From: an uncultured Pelagibacteraceae bacterium
Lineage (GTDB): Bacteria > Pseudomonadota > Alphaproteobacteria > Pelagibacterales > Pelagibacteraceae
NCBI GenBank assembly: GCA_902615425.1
Contig: CACMPD010000009.1
Span: 1-39,385, forward strand
Reading direction: 5' to 3'
DNA length: 39,385 nucleotides
The notes beneath the pieces are model-generated. The model saw nothing but the letters and a program-made list of their open reading frames with translations. It was not told where the DNA came from and ran no database searches. Numbering within the stretch: the first letter of the stretch is position 1; every line of letters starts with the position of its first letter. Shown one piece after another: positions 11,497 to 20,012 of the stretch. The position numbers were made by a program, and so were the translations under genes.

Positions 11497-12525
11497 TTAG
11501 GGCTCTTTAGAGATAATTATTGATTGATTGACCTTTTCAATAATACAACCACCTAATGTAGCTCTATTCAATCGATTATTTTCAACTTCTTGGATAATTT
11601 TTTCTAATTTTTTTCCTCTTACAGAATAATATTTTTTACCAATTAACTTTAATGTTTCTGAAAAGGCTCTAAAAGTAACCTCTTGGGGTTGAAGAAAAAA
11701 ATCACTATTGATAACTAGTCTTTTTTTATTATTTAAAAAAGAGGTATTTTCTCGTAAATTTTTATCAACATAAAACTCAATTACTTTGTTTGCATATTTT
11801 AAATTTTTAATCGTTTTTTTTAATTTATTTTTATCTAAACCATCTCTTTCAAGATTTTTCATTAATTTTCTTACTCGAACTCTTTGATATTTTTCATCAT
11901 AGTTTGTTGGATCTTCTACATAAAAATTAAAAACTTTTTTTGAAATAAAAATTAAATCCTCTTTTTTTATATCAATTAAAGGTCTTAATATGTTCTTTTT
12001 TTTTATTTTTGTCTTTATGTCTAGAGATGTGAGACCTTTTATTCCACTACCCCTCACAAGTCTTATAAAAAAATTTTCAATTAAATCATCCTCGTGATGT
12101 CCCATTAAAATATCTTTGATTTTTAATTGATTACATTTCTTGAAAAGTATTTCATATCTTTTTATCCTAGCAATTGATTGGATGCTTTTCTTTGGTTTCT
12201 TTCCTTTCCAAGTTAATATTTCTGATTTTATGAAGTTTTTTTTAAGCAAATTTAAAACCAATTTTGCCTCTTTTGTAGACTCGGGTCTTAGTTTATGGTC
12301 GATAATATAAAACTTTGGTTTTAAATTTTTTTTAATTGCATAAATTTTAGATAAAAAAGCTAAAGCAAGACTATCTGGACCACCTGAGACTGCAACTGCA
12401 AAACTTTCATCTAAATTTAAAGAGATTTCAAATTTTTTATAAATCTTATTTATTCTTTTATTATTTAAGTTATCTCTTAAAAATTTAGGAATTTTGGTTG
12501 TTGCATTCGAATTTCTGAGACTCAT
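11497..12525 (-). CDS. tilS: tRNA(Ile)-lysidine synthase
   Basis: The 342-residue protein has the PP-loop motif SGGPDS at 47-52 near the start, DHKLRPES, then GHHEDDLIENFFIRLVRGSG and PLIDIKKEDL, all characteristic of TilS. It attaches lysine to C34 of tRNA-Ile(CAU) so that it reads AUA. The AUA codon is frequent in this AT-rich genome, which makes the enzyme essential. tilS next to ftsH is a widespread order. The start at 12525 lies 41 nt inside cpoB; no later ATG precedes the PP-loop, so the overlap appears real. Confidence 0.92.
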   Translation of the reverse strand: MSLRNSNATTKIPKFLRDNLNNKRINKIYKKFEISLNLDESFAVAVSGGPDSLALAFLSKIYAIKKNLKPKFYIIDHKLRPESTKEAKLVLNLLKKNFIKSEILTWKGKKPKKSIQSIARIKRYEILFKKCNQLKIKDILMGHHEDDLIENFFIRLVRGSGIKGLTSLDIKTKIKKKNILRPLIDIKKEDLIFISKKVFNFYVEDPTNYDEKYQRVRVRKLMKNLERDGLDKNKLKKTIKNLKYANKVIEFYVDKNLRENTSFLNNKKRLVINSDFFLQPQEVTFRAFSETLKLIGKKYYSVRGKKLEKIIQEVENNRLNRATLGGCIIEKVNQSIIISKEP

Positions 12526-13480
12526 ATTTAGCTTTTTGTATCACAGATTGGTTTGCCTCTGGATATTGTTCTTCAACACCATTAATCATTTTGCAACCTT
12601 GATCTTTTTCTCCAATTTGTACCATTGATACACCAAGCTTTAATAAGTTTATAGGTGCTTTATCACCTTTAGGGTATCTCTGATAACCTTCTAAATATGC
12701 TGAGGCTGCATCCGTATACAATTGTCGTATCCTAAAAGTTTCTGCATACCAATATTGAGCATTCCCAGCTAGATTATGTTCAGGATTTGTGTCAACGAAC
12801 TCTCTGAATGCTCTTTCAGCAGTTGAATAATCACCAACTTTTAAAAAGCTTGTAGCAAACTGATATTGTTTGTCTGGAGATTCATTTGGAAGAATTTTTT
12901 CTTCAGCTTGAAAAGTTTCGGTTACTACTAAAGCTGTTGAGTCTACAGAATTTGTTTTTTGTGATGTTTCATTTGTCGCTGTATCTTTATATGATATCGA
13001 TCCCAAATCTTGAGGTTGAGAACTTCCAGGTAAAACTTCCATTTGCTCATTATTTGTTTTTTTTGTTAATTTATTTGTAGTTGCGTCAGAAGACACAACA
13101 TTTTCTAAGTCCTGAAATCTTATTTGATTATCTGCTTGCACTTTTGACATCCTGCTAGATAGTTTGTCTAACTTAAAATTTATTTCCTCAAACTTATTTG
13201 TAAGTTCCTGAAATTGGTTTTCAATTTCTGAAAGTTTTAATAAATGTCTTGTAAGAACATCTTCTGAATTATCATCTAAATTTGAATTTAAATTTACAGA
13301 ACTATCACTATTTAATTCTATTGATCCTGAGTATACTGCTTTTTCTAAAGTCTTTATATCTTTCTGAAGTTGATCTAATATTTCATAAATATTATGATTG
13401 TCAGCGTAAGAATAAGTTACCAAAAAAAAATTAATTAAACAAAGTGTAATAATTTTAAATTTTCTAAAAATGTGTCGCAT
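12485..13480 (-). CDS. cpoB: Cell division coordinator CpoB (YbgF), Tol-Pal associated
   Basis: The 331-residue protein begins with a Sec signal peptide (about residues 1-26, hydrophobic LCLINFFLVTYSYA). A coiled-coil trimerisation segment follows at roughly 28-120 (LEQ/LSEIENQFQEL repeats), then a Ser/Thr/Asn-rich linker and a C-terminal TPR domain from about 205 (YQFATSFLKVGDYSTAERAFREF and the AQYWYAETF repeat). In E. coli CpoB binds TolA and links outer-membrane constriction with peptidoglycan synthesis. It lies after pal as usual, but a terminator separates them. A perfect 13-bp palindrome abuts its start codon and no clear ribosome site is visible. Confidence 0.88.
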   Translation of the reverse strand: MRHIFRKFKIITLCLINFFLVTYSYADNHNIYEILDQLQKDIKTLEKAVYSGSIELNSDSSVNLNSNLDDNSEDVLTRHLLKLSEIENQFQELTNKFEEINFKLDKLSSRMSKVQADNQIRFQDLENVVSSDATTNKLTKKTNNEQMEVLPGSSQPQDLGSISYKDTATNETSQKTNSVDSTALVVTETFQAEEKILPNESPDKQYQFATSFLKVGDYSTAERAFREFVDTNPEHNLAGNAQYWYAETFRIRQLYTDAASAYLEGYQRYPKGDKAPINLLKLGVSMVQIGEKDQGCKMINGVEEQYPEANQSVIQKAKYESQKFECNNQNS

Positions 13481-13493
13481 TAAGATAATCTTA
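13481..13493. repeat. 13-bp perfect palindrome at the cpoB start
   Basis: TAAGAT-A-ATCTTA occupies 13481-13493, immediately upstream of the cpoB ATG (13478-13480), where a ribosome binding site would normally be. It could be an operator for a dimeric regulator or a weak hairpin at the translation start. It could also be chance in AT-rich DNA. Confidence 0.35.
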
Positions 13494-13510
13494 TGATTAA
13501 AATAATGGCA

Positions 13511-13550
13511 AAAAAAAGACCCTTAACTAATTGAATTAATTAAGGGTCTT
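13511..13550 (-). terminator. Rho-independent terminator after pal
   Basis: Arms of 11 bp (13516-13526 and 13540-13550; core GACCCTTAA/TTAAGGGTC) can extend inward through a further TAATT/AATTA pairing to a tiny loop. Reading on the minus strand, the hairpin is followed by a run of seven T (13511-13517). It sits between pal and cpoB and is the clearest intrinsic terminator in the window. Confidence 0.88.
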
Positions 13551-13563
13551 AAATTTTTTAAAA

Positions 13564-14043
13564 TTAATTTGCTTTTACTGTAACAGATCTTCTGTTTTTT
13601 GACCAAGCCAAAGGATTAGAACCAGAGTCAACTGGTCTTTCTTTTCCATAACTTAAAACTGAAATTCTGTTAGAGGAAATCCCATAAGTCATTAAATAAT
13701 CCTTAGCAGCATTAGCTCTTCTTTCGCCTAATGCTAAGTTATATTCTCTTGTTCCTCTTTCGTCAGCATGTCCTTCAAGCACGATTGTAATGTCAGAATT
13801 TTTTCTTAACCATGCCGCTTGTTTTCTTAAAGTTTCTCTTGATGCAGTAGTCAAAATCGACTCATTAGTTGCAAAGAAAACTCTGTCAGGAACACCTGAG
13901 GCTAAATATTCAACCGTATCAGTTCCAGTGTAAACATCCCCTTGCATTTGGCCTGTAGATTTTTTTGATGTTGCGCAAGCAGACAACACTAAACATGCAA
14001 ATAATACTAAAAAAGTGTTCTTTAAAATTTTGTTTAATTTCAT
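13564..14043 (-). CDS. pal: Peptidoglycan-associated lipoprotein Pal
   Basis: I place the start at the ATG 14041-14043 (159 residues), because AAGGAG lies 5 nt upstream and the product then begins directly with a lipoprotein signal, MKLNKILKNTF. A longer reading from 14085 would add 14 residues before the signal and bury the ribosome site. The lipobox is LSAC with lipidated C23. The OmpA-like domain includes GHADERGTREYNLALGERR, which binds diaminopimelate in peptidoglycan. Pal is the outer-membrane end of the Tol-Pal machine whose other parts lie upstream. Confidence 0.95.
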   Translation of the reverse strand: MKLNKILKNTFLVLFACLVLSACATSKKSTGQMQGDVYTGTDTVEYLASGVPDRVFFATNESILTTASRETLRKQAAWLRKNSDITIVLEGHADERGTREYNLALGERRANAAKDYLMTYGISSNRISVLSYGKERPVDSGSNPLAWSKNRRSVTVKAN

Positions 14044-14048
14044 TAATG

Positions 14049-14054
14049 CTCCTT
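14049..14054 (-). promoter_or_regulatory. Ribosome binding site of pal
   Basis: AAGGAG on the minus strand, 5 nt before the ATG at 14043. It is one of the few strong Shine-Dalgarno sites in this window and decides the pal start. Confidence 0.75.
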
Positions 14055-14128
14055 GGTCAATATTTCTTATAACTAACTTTTTCACAACTAATTAAATGTT
14101 TCAAGGTAAAAAATCAACATATTTTAAG

Positions 14129-15469
14129 TTAATTACTTAATAAAGATGACCATGATGGGTCTGATGCATCAGTTAGGGTATCTACAAGCCTCTCATTATA
14201 GCCTGTTAAATCAATTGACCACAATTTAGCAGAAAAACCCTCTCCTTTATCATTAGTTTTAGTCTCTCTATAAAAAATTAAAACTCGTCCATTAGGCGAC
14301 CAAGAAGGAGCTTCTTGATAAAAATTTTCTGTCAACAATCTCTCACCAGATCCATCAGTTCTCATCACACCGATGTAGAATTTACCTTTATGTAATTTTG
14401 TAAAAGCAATTAAATCACCTCTTGGTGACCAAACTGGGGTACCATATAAACCATTTCCAAAAGAAATTCTTTTAACATTACTACCATCACTTTTCATAAC
14501 ATAAATCTGTTGGTACCCACTTCTGTCAGAGTTAAAACAAATAAATTTTCCATCCGGGGAATAAGATGGTGATGTATCTATAGAGGGATGATTGGTAATT
14601 TTCTCTACAATTCTATTTTCTAAATCCATTGTATAAATATCTGAATTTCCATCTTTAGCAAAACTCATTATAATTTTTTTTCCGTCTGGAGAAAATCTAG
14701 GAGCAAAAGTCATTCCTGGAAAATCACCTACCACTTCTTGAATACCTGTTTCTATATCAAGAAGATAAACTCTAGGTAAATTTCTAAAGTATGATAAATA
14801 TGTAACCATTTGACTTGTAGGATTAAACCTTGGTGTCAAAACAAGTTCATTTCCTAAAGTTAAAAATTTATTATTTGCACCATCTTGATCCATGATGGCT
14901 AATTTTTTAATTCTTTTTGTTTTTGGCCCCTCTTCAGCAACATAGATTATCCTCGTATCAAAATAACCTTTTTCTCCAGTTAATCTCTCATAAACTTTAT
15001 CTGTAATTATATGGCCAACACGTCTCCAGTTATTTGGCACTGTCGTAAATGCAAGAGCCATCATTTCTTTACCAGCCAGCACATCCCATAATCTAAATTC
15101 AACTCTAAGTTTATCATCAACATTTTTTACTTTGCCTGTAATTAAAGCTTGGGCTTTAATTAAATTCCAATCTTCGAAACGCGGTTTAAGATGAGCAATA
15201 TCAGGTGCTTGAAGAAAAGCATTTTTGTCTAATGGATTAAAAAGACCTGAAGTTTTTAAATTTTTTTCGATAACTTTGGAAATTTCTGATCCAATATCTT
15301 TTTTTTTTAAAGTTTTCTCAAAACTCTTTTTTGACTCATCATCAATTGATAATGGTGATACTGCGATAGGGAGTGGATTTAAATTTCCTCGTGTAATATC
15401 AACCTCAATTAAACCTAATGCATTAGTAGGTACTATAAATATTAAAAATAAAATAATTAGATTTCTCAT
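14129..15469 (-). CDS. tolB: Tol-Pal system protein TolB
   Basis: The 446-residue periplasmic protein has a signal peptide (about 1-18, [16 protein letters not shown]), a TolB N-terminal domain (to about 165) and a six-bladed beta-propeller with PD40-type repeats such as [34 protein letters not shown] and WSPNGRVL. It links Pal with TolA. It lies between tolA (9-nt gap) and pal (85-nt gap), the canonical order. Confidence 0.96.
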   Translation of the reverse strand: MRNLIILFLIFIVPTNALGLIEVDITRGNLNPLPIAVSPLSIDDESKKSFEKTLKKKDIGSEISKVIEKNLKTSGLFNPLDKNAFLQAPDIAHLKPRFEDWNLIKAQALITGKVKNVDDKLRVEFRLWDVLAGKEMMALAFTTVPNNWRRVGHIITDKVYERLTGEKGYFDTRIIYVAEEGPKTKRIKKLAIMDQDGANNKFLTLGNELVLTPRFNPTSQMVTYLSYFRNLPRVYLLDIETGIQEVVGDFPGMTFAPRFSPDGKKIIMSFAKDGNSDIYTMDLENRIVEKITNHPSIDTSPSYSPDGKFICFNSDRSGYQQIYVMKSDGSNVKRISFGNGLYGTPVWSPRGDLIAFTKLHKGKFYIGVMRTDGSGERLLTENFYQEAPSWSPNGRVLIFYRETKTNDKGEGFSAKLWSIDLTGYNERLVDTLTDASDPSWSSLLSN

Positions 15470-15478
15470 AAAAATATT

Positions 15479-16288
15479 CTATCCCTCTAACATTTCTCTT
15501 GCATCAAAATTTAATTGTAATTCTTTCCATCTCTCATAACCAGTTGTAGGAACTCTTAAGGGCTGGCATAATTTTATTGCTCTTAAAGCACTTTCCGCTA
15601 AAACCTTATAAAAACCTTGACCAGGTTTATTCATTCTTGCATGATCCAAAATCTCTGACTCTTGAATTGTTCCATCTGGATTCAGTTGAAGTTTAATTCT
15701 CACTAATAAATTTTCATTGTAAGGCAGTCCCAAAGGAATACTCCAACAACCAAATATTTGAGCTTTTAAAGCATCCTCTTCGCTTAAAGATAAACCTGCG
15801 GTCTCAACATTTTTTTTTTTATCTTGTGTAATTTTGTTATTTTTTTTAATCGTTTCAGCACTTTCAACCTTAGATTTATCAATTAAGGCTGCAATATTAT
15901 TTGGATCGAATAACTCTTTTTTTTCAAATTCAGAAACTTGCTTAACCTCATTGTCAATTTTTTCTGGATTTTGTTTATCTTCTTTTATTTTCTCAACCTT
16001 TTTAGGAATATCATCTGGTAATGGAACTGCATCTGGTTTAATTTTTTTTACTTTTTTTGGAGGAGCTTGTTCAGATACCAACTTTTTTTCTTTCTCTTTA
16101 ATTTTTTCTATAATTTTTTTTGCCTTGGGTGCGTATGGAATATTGGTTTTATCTGTGATCTGTATTAATTCTACAGATACTATCGGGGGAAGATCAATTG
16201 GTTTTTTAGCTAAGAAAGGTAAACTAAAAGCTGTAATCATTATTAAAACTAGATGTGATACAGAAGATATAATTATACTTCTATTCAC
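15479..16288 (-). CDS. tolA: Tol-Pal system protein TolA
   Basis: A 269-residue inner-membrane protein: one N-terminal transmembrane helix (about 5-25), a highly charged Lys/Glu/Pro-rich periplasmic stretch (35-165) and a small TonB/TolA-type C-terminal domain with FGCWSIP and LRVPTTGYERW. It transmits proton-motive energy from TolQR to TolB/Pal. It starts 3 nt after tolR. The linker is Pro/Lys-rich rather than the long Ala-rich helix of E. coli TolA, and the protein is shorter, so the fold of the middle part is uncertain. Confidence 0.9.
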   Translation of the reverse strand: MNRSIIISSVSHLVLIMITAFSLPFLAKKPIDLPPIVSVELIQITDKTNIPYAPKAKKIIEKIKEKEKKLVSEQAPPKKVKKIKPDAVPLPDDIPKKVEKIKEDKQNPEKIDNEVKQVSEFEKKELFDPNNIAALIDKSKVESAETIKKNNKITQDKKKNVETAGLSLSEEDALKAQIFGCWSIPLGLPYNENLLVRIKLQLNPDGTIQESEILDHARMNKPGQGFYKVLAESALRAIKLCQPLRVPTTGYERWKELQLNFDAREMLEG

Positions 16289-16291
16289 TTC

Positions 16292-16708
16292 TTACCTTTC
16301 TTTATATGGTTCAGATATAAGTGCTACTTTGGTGAAACCAGACCCAGACAGTAAGCCCATAATTTCCAATACTCTTCCATAATTAATTGTTTTATCACCC
16401 CTTACATAAATTCTTGTATCAGTTCTATTTTTTGAAACCGCTAAGACTTTCGCTATTATTTTTTCATATTCAACTTTTGACTCTTGAATATAAATTTCAC
16501 CTTTAGAGTTTATTGTCAAAGTCAGTGGTTCAGCTTCCTCAGGAAGAGAGTCAGCAGAACTTTCTGGTAAATCAACCTGAACTCCTACAGTTAACAAAGG
16601 GGCAGTAACCATAAAAATAATTAAAAGCACCAACATTACATCCACAAATGGTGTTACATTTATTTCACTCATTGGTTCTTTTGATGAACGATTTAATTTA
16701 AAAGCCAT
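16292..16708 (-). CDS. tolR: Biopolymer transport protein TolR
   Basis: At 138 residues it is ExbD/TolR size. A single transmembrane helix (about 18-40) contains the motif INVTPFVDVMLVLLIIFMV, whose aspartate is the proton-carrying residue. A periplasmic ExbD domain with IYVRGDKTINYG follows. It works with TolQ as the proton-driven stator. It is one base from tolQ and 3 nt from tolA. Confidence 0.95.
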   Translation of the reverse strand: MAFKLNRSSKEPMSEINVTPFVDVMLVLLIIFMVTAPLLTVGVQVDLPESSADSLPEEAEPLTLTINSKGEIYIQESKVEYEKIIAKVLAVSKNRTDTRIYVRGDKTINYGRVLEIMGLLSGSGFTKVALISEPYKER

Positions 16709-16709
16709 T

Positions 16710-17384
16710 TTAGATAATCGTTAAAAATCTTTTTGAGAAATTTTCTAATTTTTGGGAATACTTTATTGAATCATTATTAAATTTATTATATGCAACAACC
16801 GCAGGTATTGCTGCTAGTAGACCTAGCGCAGTTGCGAATAGTGCTTCAGCTATTCCAGGTGCAACGATTGCCAAACTCGTATTTCTTGAAATTGCTATAG
16901 ATTGAAAAGAGTTCATAATTCCCCAAACTGTTCCAAATAGGCCAATAAATGGAGCTGTAGATCCAACTGTTGCTAAAAAAGTAAAACCTTTAGTGATTTT
17001 TGATATTTGTTTTTCAATACCCGTCTCTAACATTGTGGTCATTCTATTGTTTAAGTCTGTTCTAGATTTTCTCTTCAATAAGTTTTGCATCGCATCTTTA
17101 AATATTAAAGCCATCGGGTCTTGAACGTTTGCTGGTAGATTATTATAAAAAGTTTCTGCAGATTTAGAATTCCAAAACTTTACTTCAAACTCTTCGGTAG
17201 ATTGATTTATTTTTTTAAACAATCTATATTTTTCAATTATTACTGCCCATGAATATATAGAACAGGCAATTAGCATTATGATAACTGACTTAACAATTAT
17301 GTCAGCTCTAATAAATAAATTTATTAAAGAAAAATCAGCGCTTGAGGCTAGCCCAACTGCTTGAGACGTGATATCAGCTTCCAT
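16710..17384 (-). CDS. tolQ: Biopolymer transport protein TolQ
   Basis: A 224-residue ExbB/TolQ protein with three membrane helices (about 29-50, 135-157, 175-197). The characteristic TVGSTAPFIGLFGTVWGIMNSF and GIAEALFATALGLLAAIPAVVAYN blocks form the ion channel. It opens the tolQRAB-pal cluster. The acyl-CoA thioesterase gene ybgC that usually precedes tolQ is not here; a RuvC-like gene precedes it after 50 nt. Confidence 0.96.
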   Translation of the reverse strand: MEADITSQAVGLASSADFSLINLFIRADIIVKSVIIMLIACSIYSWAVIIEKYRLFKKINQSTEEFEVKFWNSKSAETFYNNLPANVQDPMALIFKDAMQNLLKRKSRTDLNNRMTTMLETGIEKQISKITKGFTFLATVGSTAPFIGLFGTVWGIMNSFQSIAISRNTSLAIVAPGIAEALFATALGLLAAIPAVVAYNKFNNDSIKYSQKLENFSKRFLTII

Positions 17385-17434
17385 ATCGTCTTCTCACACT
17401 TAAATGTGTCATGATTTTGTCTTAATATTTAAAG

Positions 17435-17929
17435 CTATTCGTCAATTTTGTAAGTTTCATGATAAAAACTTGCTATCAAAATTGCATCAGCTTTATTTGA
17501 GTCTTTCTTTCTTGATAATTGAGATGAAAAATAAGGAAATATTTCTATTGCTCTTGTCCTGCTAGCATCTTTCTCAGAATTTAACAGATTAAAATATTTT
17601 TTCCATTTTGCGGGCCTTACAAAGTACATGGGTAGTTGCATCGCAGTACAAATACCCTTTAAAATTCCAAACGATTGTCCAAAATTAAACATACTAGTAA
17701 CACCTTGACCAGGCATTGCAGAAACGTGTTCAATCACAACTCTAATTTGATTTTTTTCAAGTTGTTTAATTCTTTTGCTAATTTCATTATAAACTTGCGA
17801 GCCATTTACTTGTTTTTTATTTTTTTTCCCATCTGTCATTATAGGCATTTCAATTACGTCTAGGATTTTTCCATTATCTAAAAAACAAATTGAACCAGAA
17901 ATTCCAGGATCTATACCTATTATTAACAT
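17435..17929 (-). CDS. Phage-type RuvC-like Holliday junction endonuclease
   Basis: The 164-residue RNase H-fold protein has IGIDPG with D7, an acidic strand VVIEHV with E67, and a C-terminal KADAILIASF with D148; D143 may supply the fourth acid. The middle block AMPGQGVTSMFNFGQSFGILKG (71-92) and the RPAKWKK segment match, from memory, the RuvC-like nucleases found in tailed phages and prophages better than cellular RuvC. It occupies the position where alphaproteobacteria carry ruvC (yebC-ruvC-...-tolQ), but ruvA and ruvB do not follow. It probably resolves four-way DNA junctions; this is inferred. It lies 3 nt from yebC. Confidence 0.8.
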   Translation of the reverse strand: MLIIGIDPGISGSICFLDNGKILDVIEMPIMTDGKKNKKQVNGSQVYNEISKRIKQLEKNQIRVVIEHVSAMPGQGVTSMFNFGQSFGILKGICTAMQLPMYFVRPAKWKKYFNLLNSEKDASRTRAIEIFPYFSSQLSRKKDSNKADAILIASFYHETYKIDE

Positions 17930-17932
17930 AAT

Positions 17933-18655
17933 TTAATTTACAAATTCAGCATTAGAATAAACATTTTGTACATCATCATTGTCTTCAAGTAATTCAAAGA
18001 AATTTACTAAATCTTCATTTTTTTCTTTAGAAATTTTTACACTATTAATTGGCACCCATTCAATTTCTGTTGAGATAAAATTAGCAATTTTTTTTTCTAA
18101 TTCTTTTTTAACATTATAAATTTCACTAACAGGACATTGTATTTCATGAAAATCATTTTCCGATTTACATTCATCAGCTCCAGCATTGGTGGCTAGCTCA
18201 AAAATTTGATCATCAGAAACCTCTTTTTTATCAATCTTTATTATTCCTAATTGATTAAAATTATGAGAAGCAGAACCTTGGGTTCCTAGATTGCCACCTG
18301 CTTTTTGAAAAATTGTTCTAATACTGGACGCTGTTCTATTTTTATTATCTGTTAATGCTTCTATTATCACTGCTACTTTTTCTGGTCCAAAGCCCTCATA
18401 TCTTAAATTTTCAAAATTTGACTCGGTACTAACTGAAGATTTATCAATCGCTCTTTCTATATTTTCTTTGGGCATATTTGCTGATCTTGCAGCTTGTATC
18501 GCAGATCTTAATCTTGGATTCATTGCTGGATCTTTATCCCCAAGTTTTGCTGCAACAGTAATTTCTTTCGACAACTTCGAAAAAATTTTAGATCTTTGCT
18601 TATCGGCTTTACCTTTTTTATGTTTTATTCCTGCCCAATGAGAATGTCCTGCCAT
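17933..18655 (-). CDS. yebC: YebC/PmpR (TACO1) family protein
   Basis: The 240-residue protein opens with the family signature MAGHSHWAGIKHKKGKADKQ and continues with KIFSKLSKEITVAA, AARSANMPKENIERAI and RYEGFGPEKVAVIIE. Family members have been described as DNA-binding regulators and, more recently, as translation factors acting at proline-rich stalls (TACO1/YebC2). Which applies here cannot be told from sequence. It lies between the phosphoesterase gene and the RuvC-like gene, the usual yebC-ruvC order. Confidence 0.94.
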   Translation of the reverse strand: MAGHSHWAGIKHKKGKADKQRSKIFSKLSKEITVAAKLGDKDPAMNPRLRSAIQAARSANMPKENIERAIDKSSVSTESNFENLRYEGFGPEKVAVIIEALTDNKNRTASSIRTIFQKAGGNLGTQGSASHNFNQLGIIKIDKKEVSDDQIFELATNAGADECKSENDFHEIQCPVSEIYNVKKELEKKIANFISTEIEWVPINSVKISKEKNEDLVNFFELLEDNDDVQNVYSNAEFVN

Positions 18656-18662
18656 AAACTAA

Positions 18663-19466
18663 TCAAGTATTCTTTAGCTGACCTCCAAAAACATAGCTTT
18701 CAATTTTATTTGCTAATCCAGTTTTTATATCACAATCAACAATTACTCCACTTAAAGTAGCATCACCAGTTGCTGGATAATGTTTGGTTGACTCTTTTTT
18801 CATAAATCTGTTTAAAGAGTTTTCTTTATTCATTCCAATAACTGAGTCATAATCACCACACATACCTGCATCTGTTTGATAAGCTGTCCCATTTTGCAAA
18901 ATTCTTGCATCATTTGTTGGAATGTGTGTATGTGTTCCAATTACTAGAGTAGCTTTACCATCAAAAAAATATCCTATCGCATTTTTTTCACTAGTAATTT
19001 CTCCATGAAAGTCAACAACTAGAAAATCATAATCCTCTTTTAGTTTGTACTCTTTTAAAAATTTTTCTGAAATCTCAAATACATCATCACATTTTTTCAT
19101 AAAAACATTGCCCATTAAATTTAAGACACCAATTTTTATATTTTTTTTATTTTGAAAAACTTCAAATCCTTTACCCGGTGCTGGCTCAAATAAATTTTTT
19201 GGGCGAAGTAACCTATTTTCATTATCGATAAACTTCATAATATCTTTTTGATCCCAAACATGATTACCAGTGGTGATGACATCAACACCACATTTAAAAA
19301 AATCCTCACAGATTTCTTTTGTTAATCCAACTCCTGCCTCAGCTGCATTTTCTCCATTGACGATCACAAAATCAATTTTATTTAATTCTTTTTGGCTTAA
19401 AAGATTGTTCAAAATTTTCGAACAACCTGAGTTCCCTACCACATCTCCTAAAAATAAAATTCTCAT
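18663..19466 (-). CDS. YmdB family metallophosphoesterase
   Basis: A 267-residue calcineurin-like phosphoesterase with the dinuclear metal motifs in order: LGDVVG with D8, NGENA, GNHVWDQ, DFHGE and GTHTHIPT. The full TIGR00282/YmdB pattern is present. Bacillus YmdB hydrolyses 2',3'-cyclic nucleotides and affects RNA turnover; the substrate here is unknown. It overlaps the cyclo-ligase gene by 4 nt and precedes yebC by 7 nt. Confidence 0.9.
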   Translation of the reverse strand: MRILFLGDVVGNSGCSKILNNLLSQKELNKIDFVIVNGENAAEAGVGLTKEICEDFFKCGVDVITTGNHVWDQKDIMKFIDNENRLLRPKNLFEPAPGKGFEVFQNKKNIKIGVLNLMGNVFMKKCDDVFEISEKFLKEYKLKEDYDFLVVDFHGEITSEKNAIGYFFDGKATLVIGTHTHIPTNDARILQNGTAYQTDAGMCGDYDSVIGMNKENSLNRFMKKESTKHYPATGDATLSGVIVDCDIKTGLANKIESYVFGGQLKNT

Positions 19467-20005
19467 ATAAAATTTTTATCTGTTACAATAAAATCCAGTT
19501 TCATATCATATTTGTCAGCTGGTATTTTTTTTACTTTTTGAAAAGAATAAGCTAACCCAATTAATATAATTTTTTTGTTTTTTTTTACTTTTTTAATATA
19601 CCTATCGTAATAACCACTTCCGTAACCTATTCTATTTAAATGATTATCAAAAGCTACAAGTGGTACTAAAAGAACACTTGGGTAGACAATTTGATCTGAT
19701 GTAGGTTCAGGTATTCCATATTTATTTATTGAGAGAGGCTCTTTTGTTGACCAGTATAAAAAATCCATTTGATTATTTTTTTTAATTTTTGGCAATGATA
19801 TTTGATAACCAAGTTTTTCAAGTTTATTGAGAATTTTAATTGGATCAACTTCATGATTATATGGATAATAACCACCAATTATTTTTTTATTTACTTTTTC
19901 TTTTTTTAAAATTTTCATAATATGACTTAACTTAATGACTAAATTTTTATTATTATTTAGTTTTCTGGCTTTTAATATTTTTTTTCTGATCTCAGATTTA
20001 TTCAC
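19463..20005 (-). CDS. 5-formyltetrahydrofolate cyclo-ligase
   Basis: The 180-residue protein carries the diagnostic ATP/folate loop GYGSGYYDRYI (about 127-137), an N-terminal KSEIRKKILKAR and LLVPLVAFD. It converts 5-formyl-THF to 5,10-methenyl-THF. The neighbourhood zapA-cyclo-ligase is conserved in many proteobacteria, where 6S RNA often lies between them; here only 7 nt separate the two genes. E. coli names for this gene are ygfA or fau. Confidence 0.92.
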   Translation of the reverse strand: MNKSEIRKKILKARKLNNNKNLVIKLSHIMKILKKEKVNKKIIGGYYPYNHEVDPIKILNKLEKLGYQISLPKIKKNNQMDFLYWSTKEPLSINKYGIPEPTSDQIVYPSVLLVPLVAFDNHLNRIGYGSGYYDRYIKKVKKNKKIILIGLAYSFQKVKKIPADKYDMKLDFIVTDKNFI

Positions 20006-20012
20006 TAGAATA

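Noticed and set aside
14044..14085. 14-codon N-terminal extension of pal
   Set aside because: A strong AAGGAG sits before the internal ATG, and the extension would precede the lipoprotein signal.
15834..16382. 182-codon open frame antisense to tolA/tolR
   Set aside because: Phe/Ser-rich mirror of the lysine-rich TolA linker; both underlying genes have clear motifs and fit the operon.
20006..20012. 6S RNA between zapA and the cyclo-ligase gene
   Set aside because: That is a common location in proteobacteria, but the gap is 7 nt and cannot hold it.
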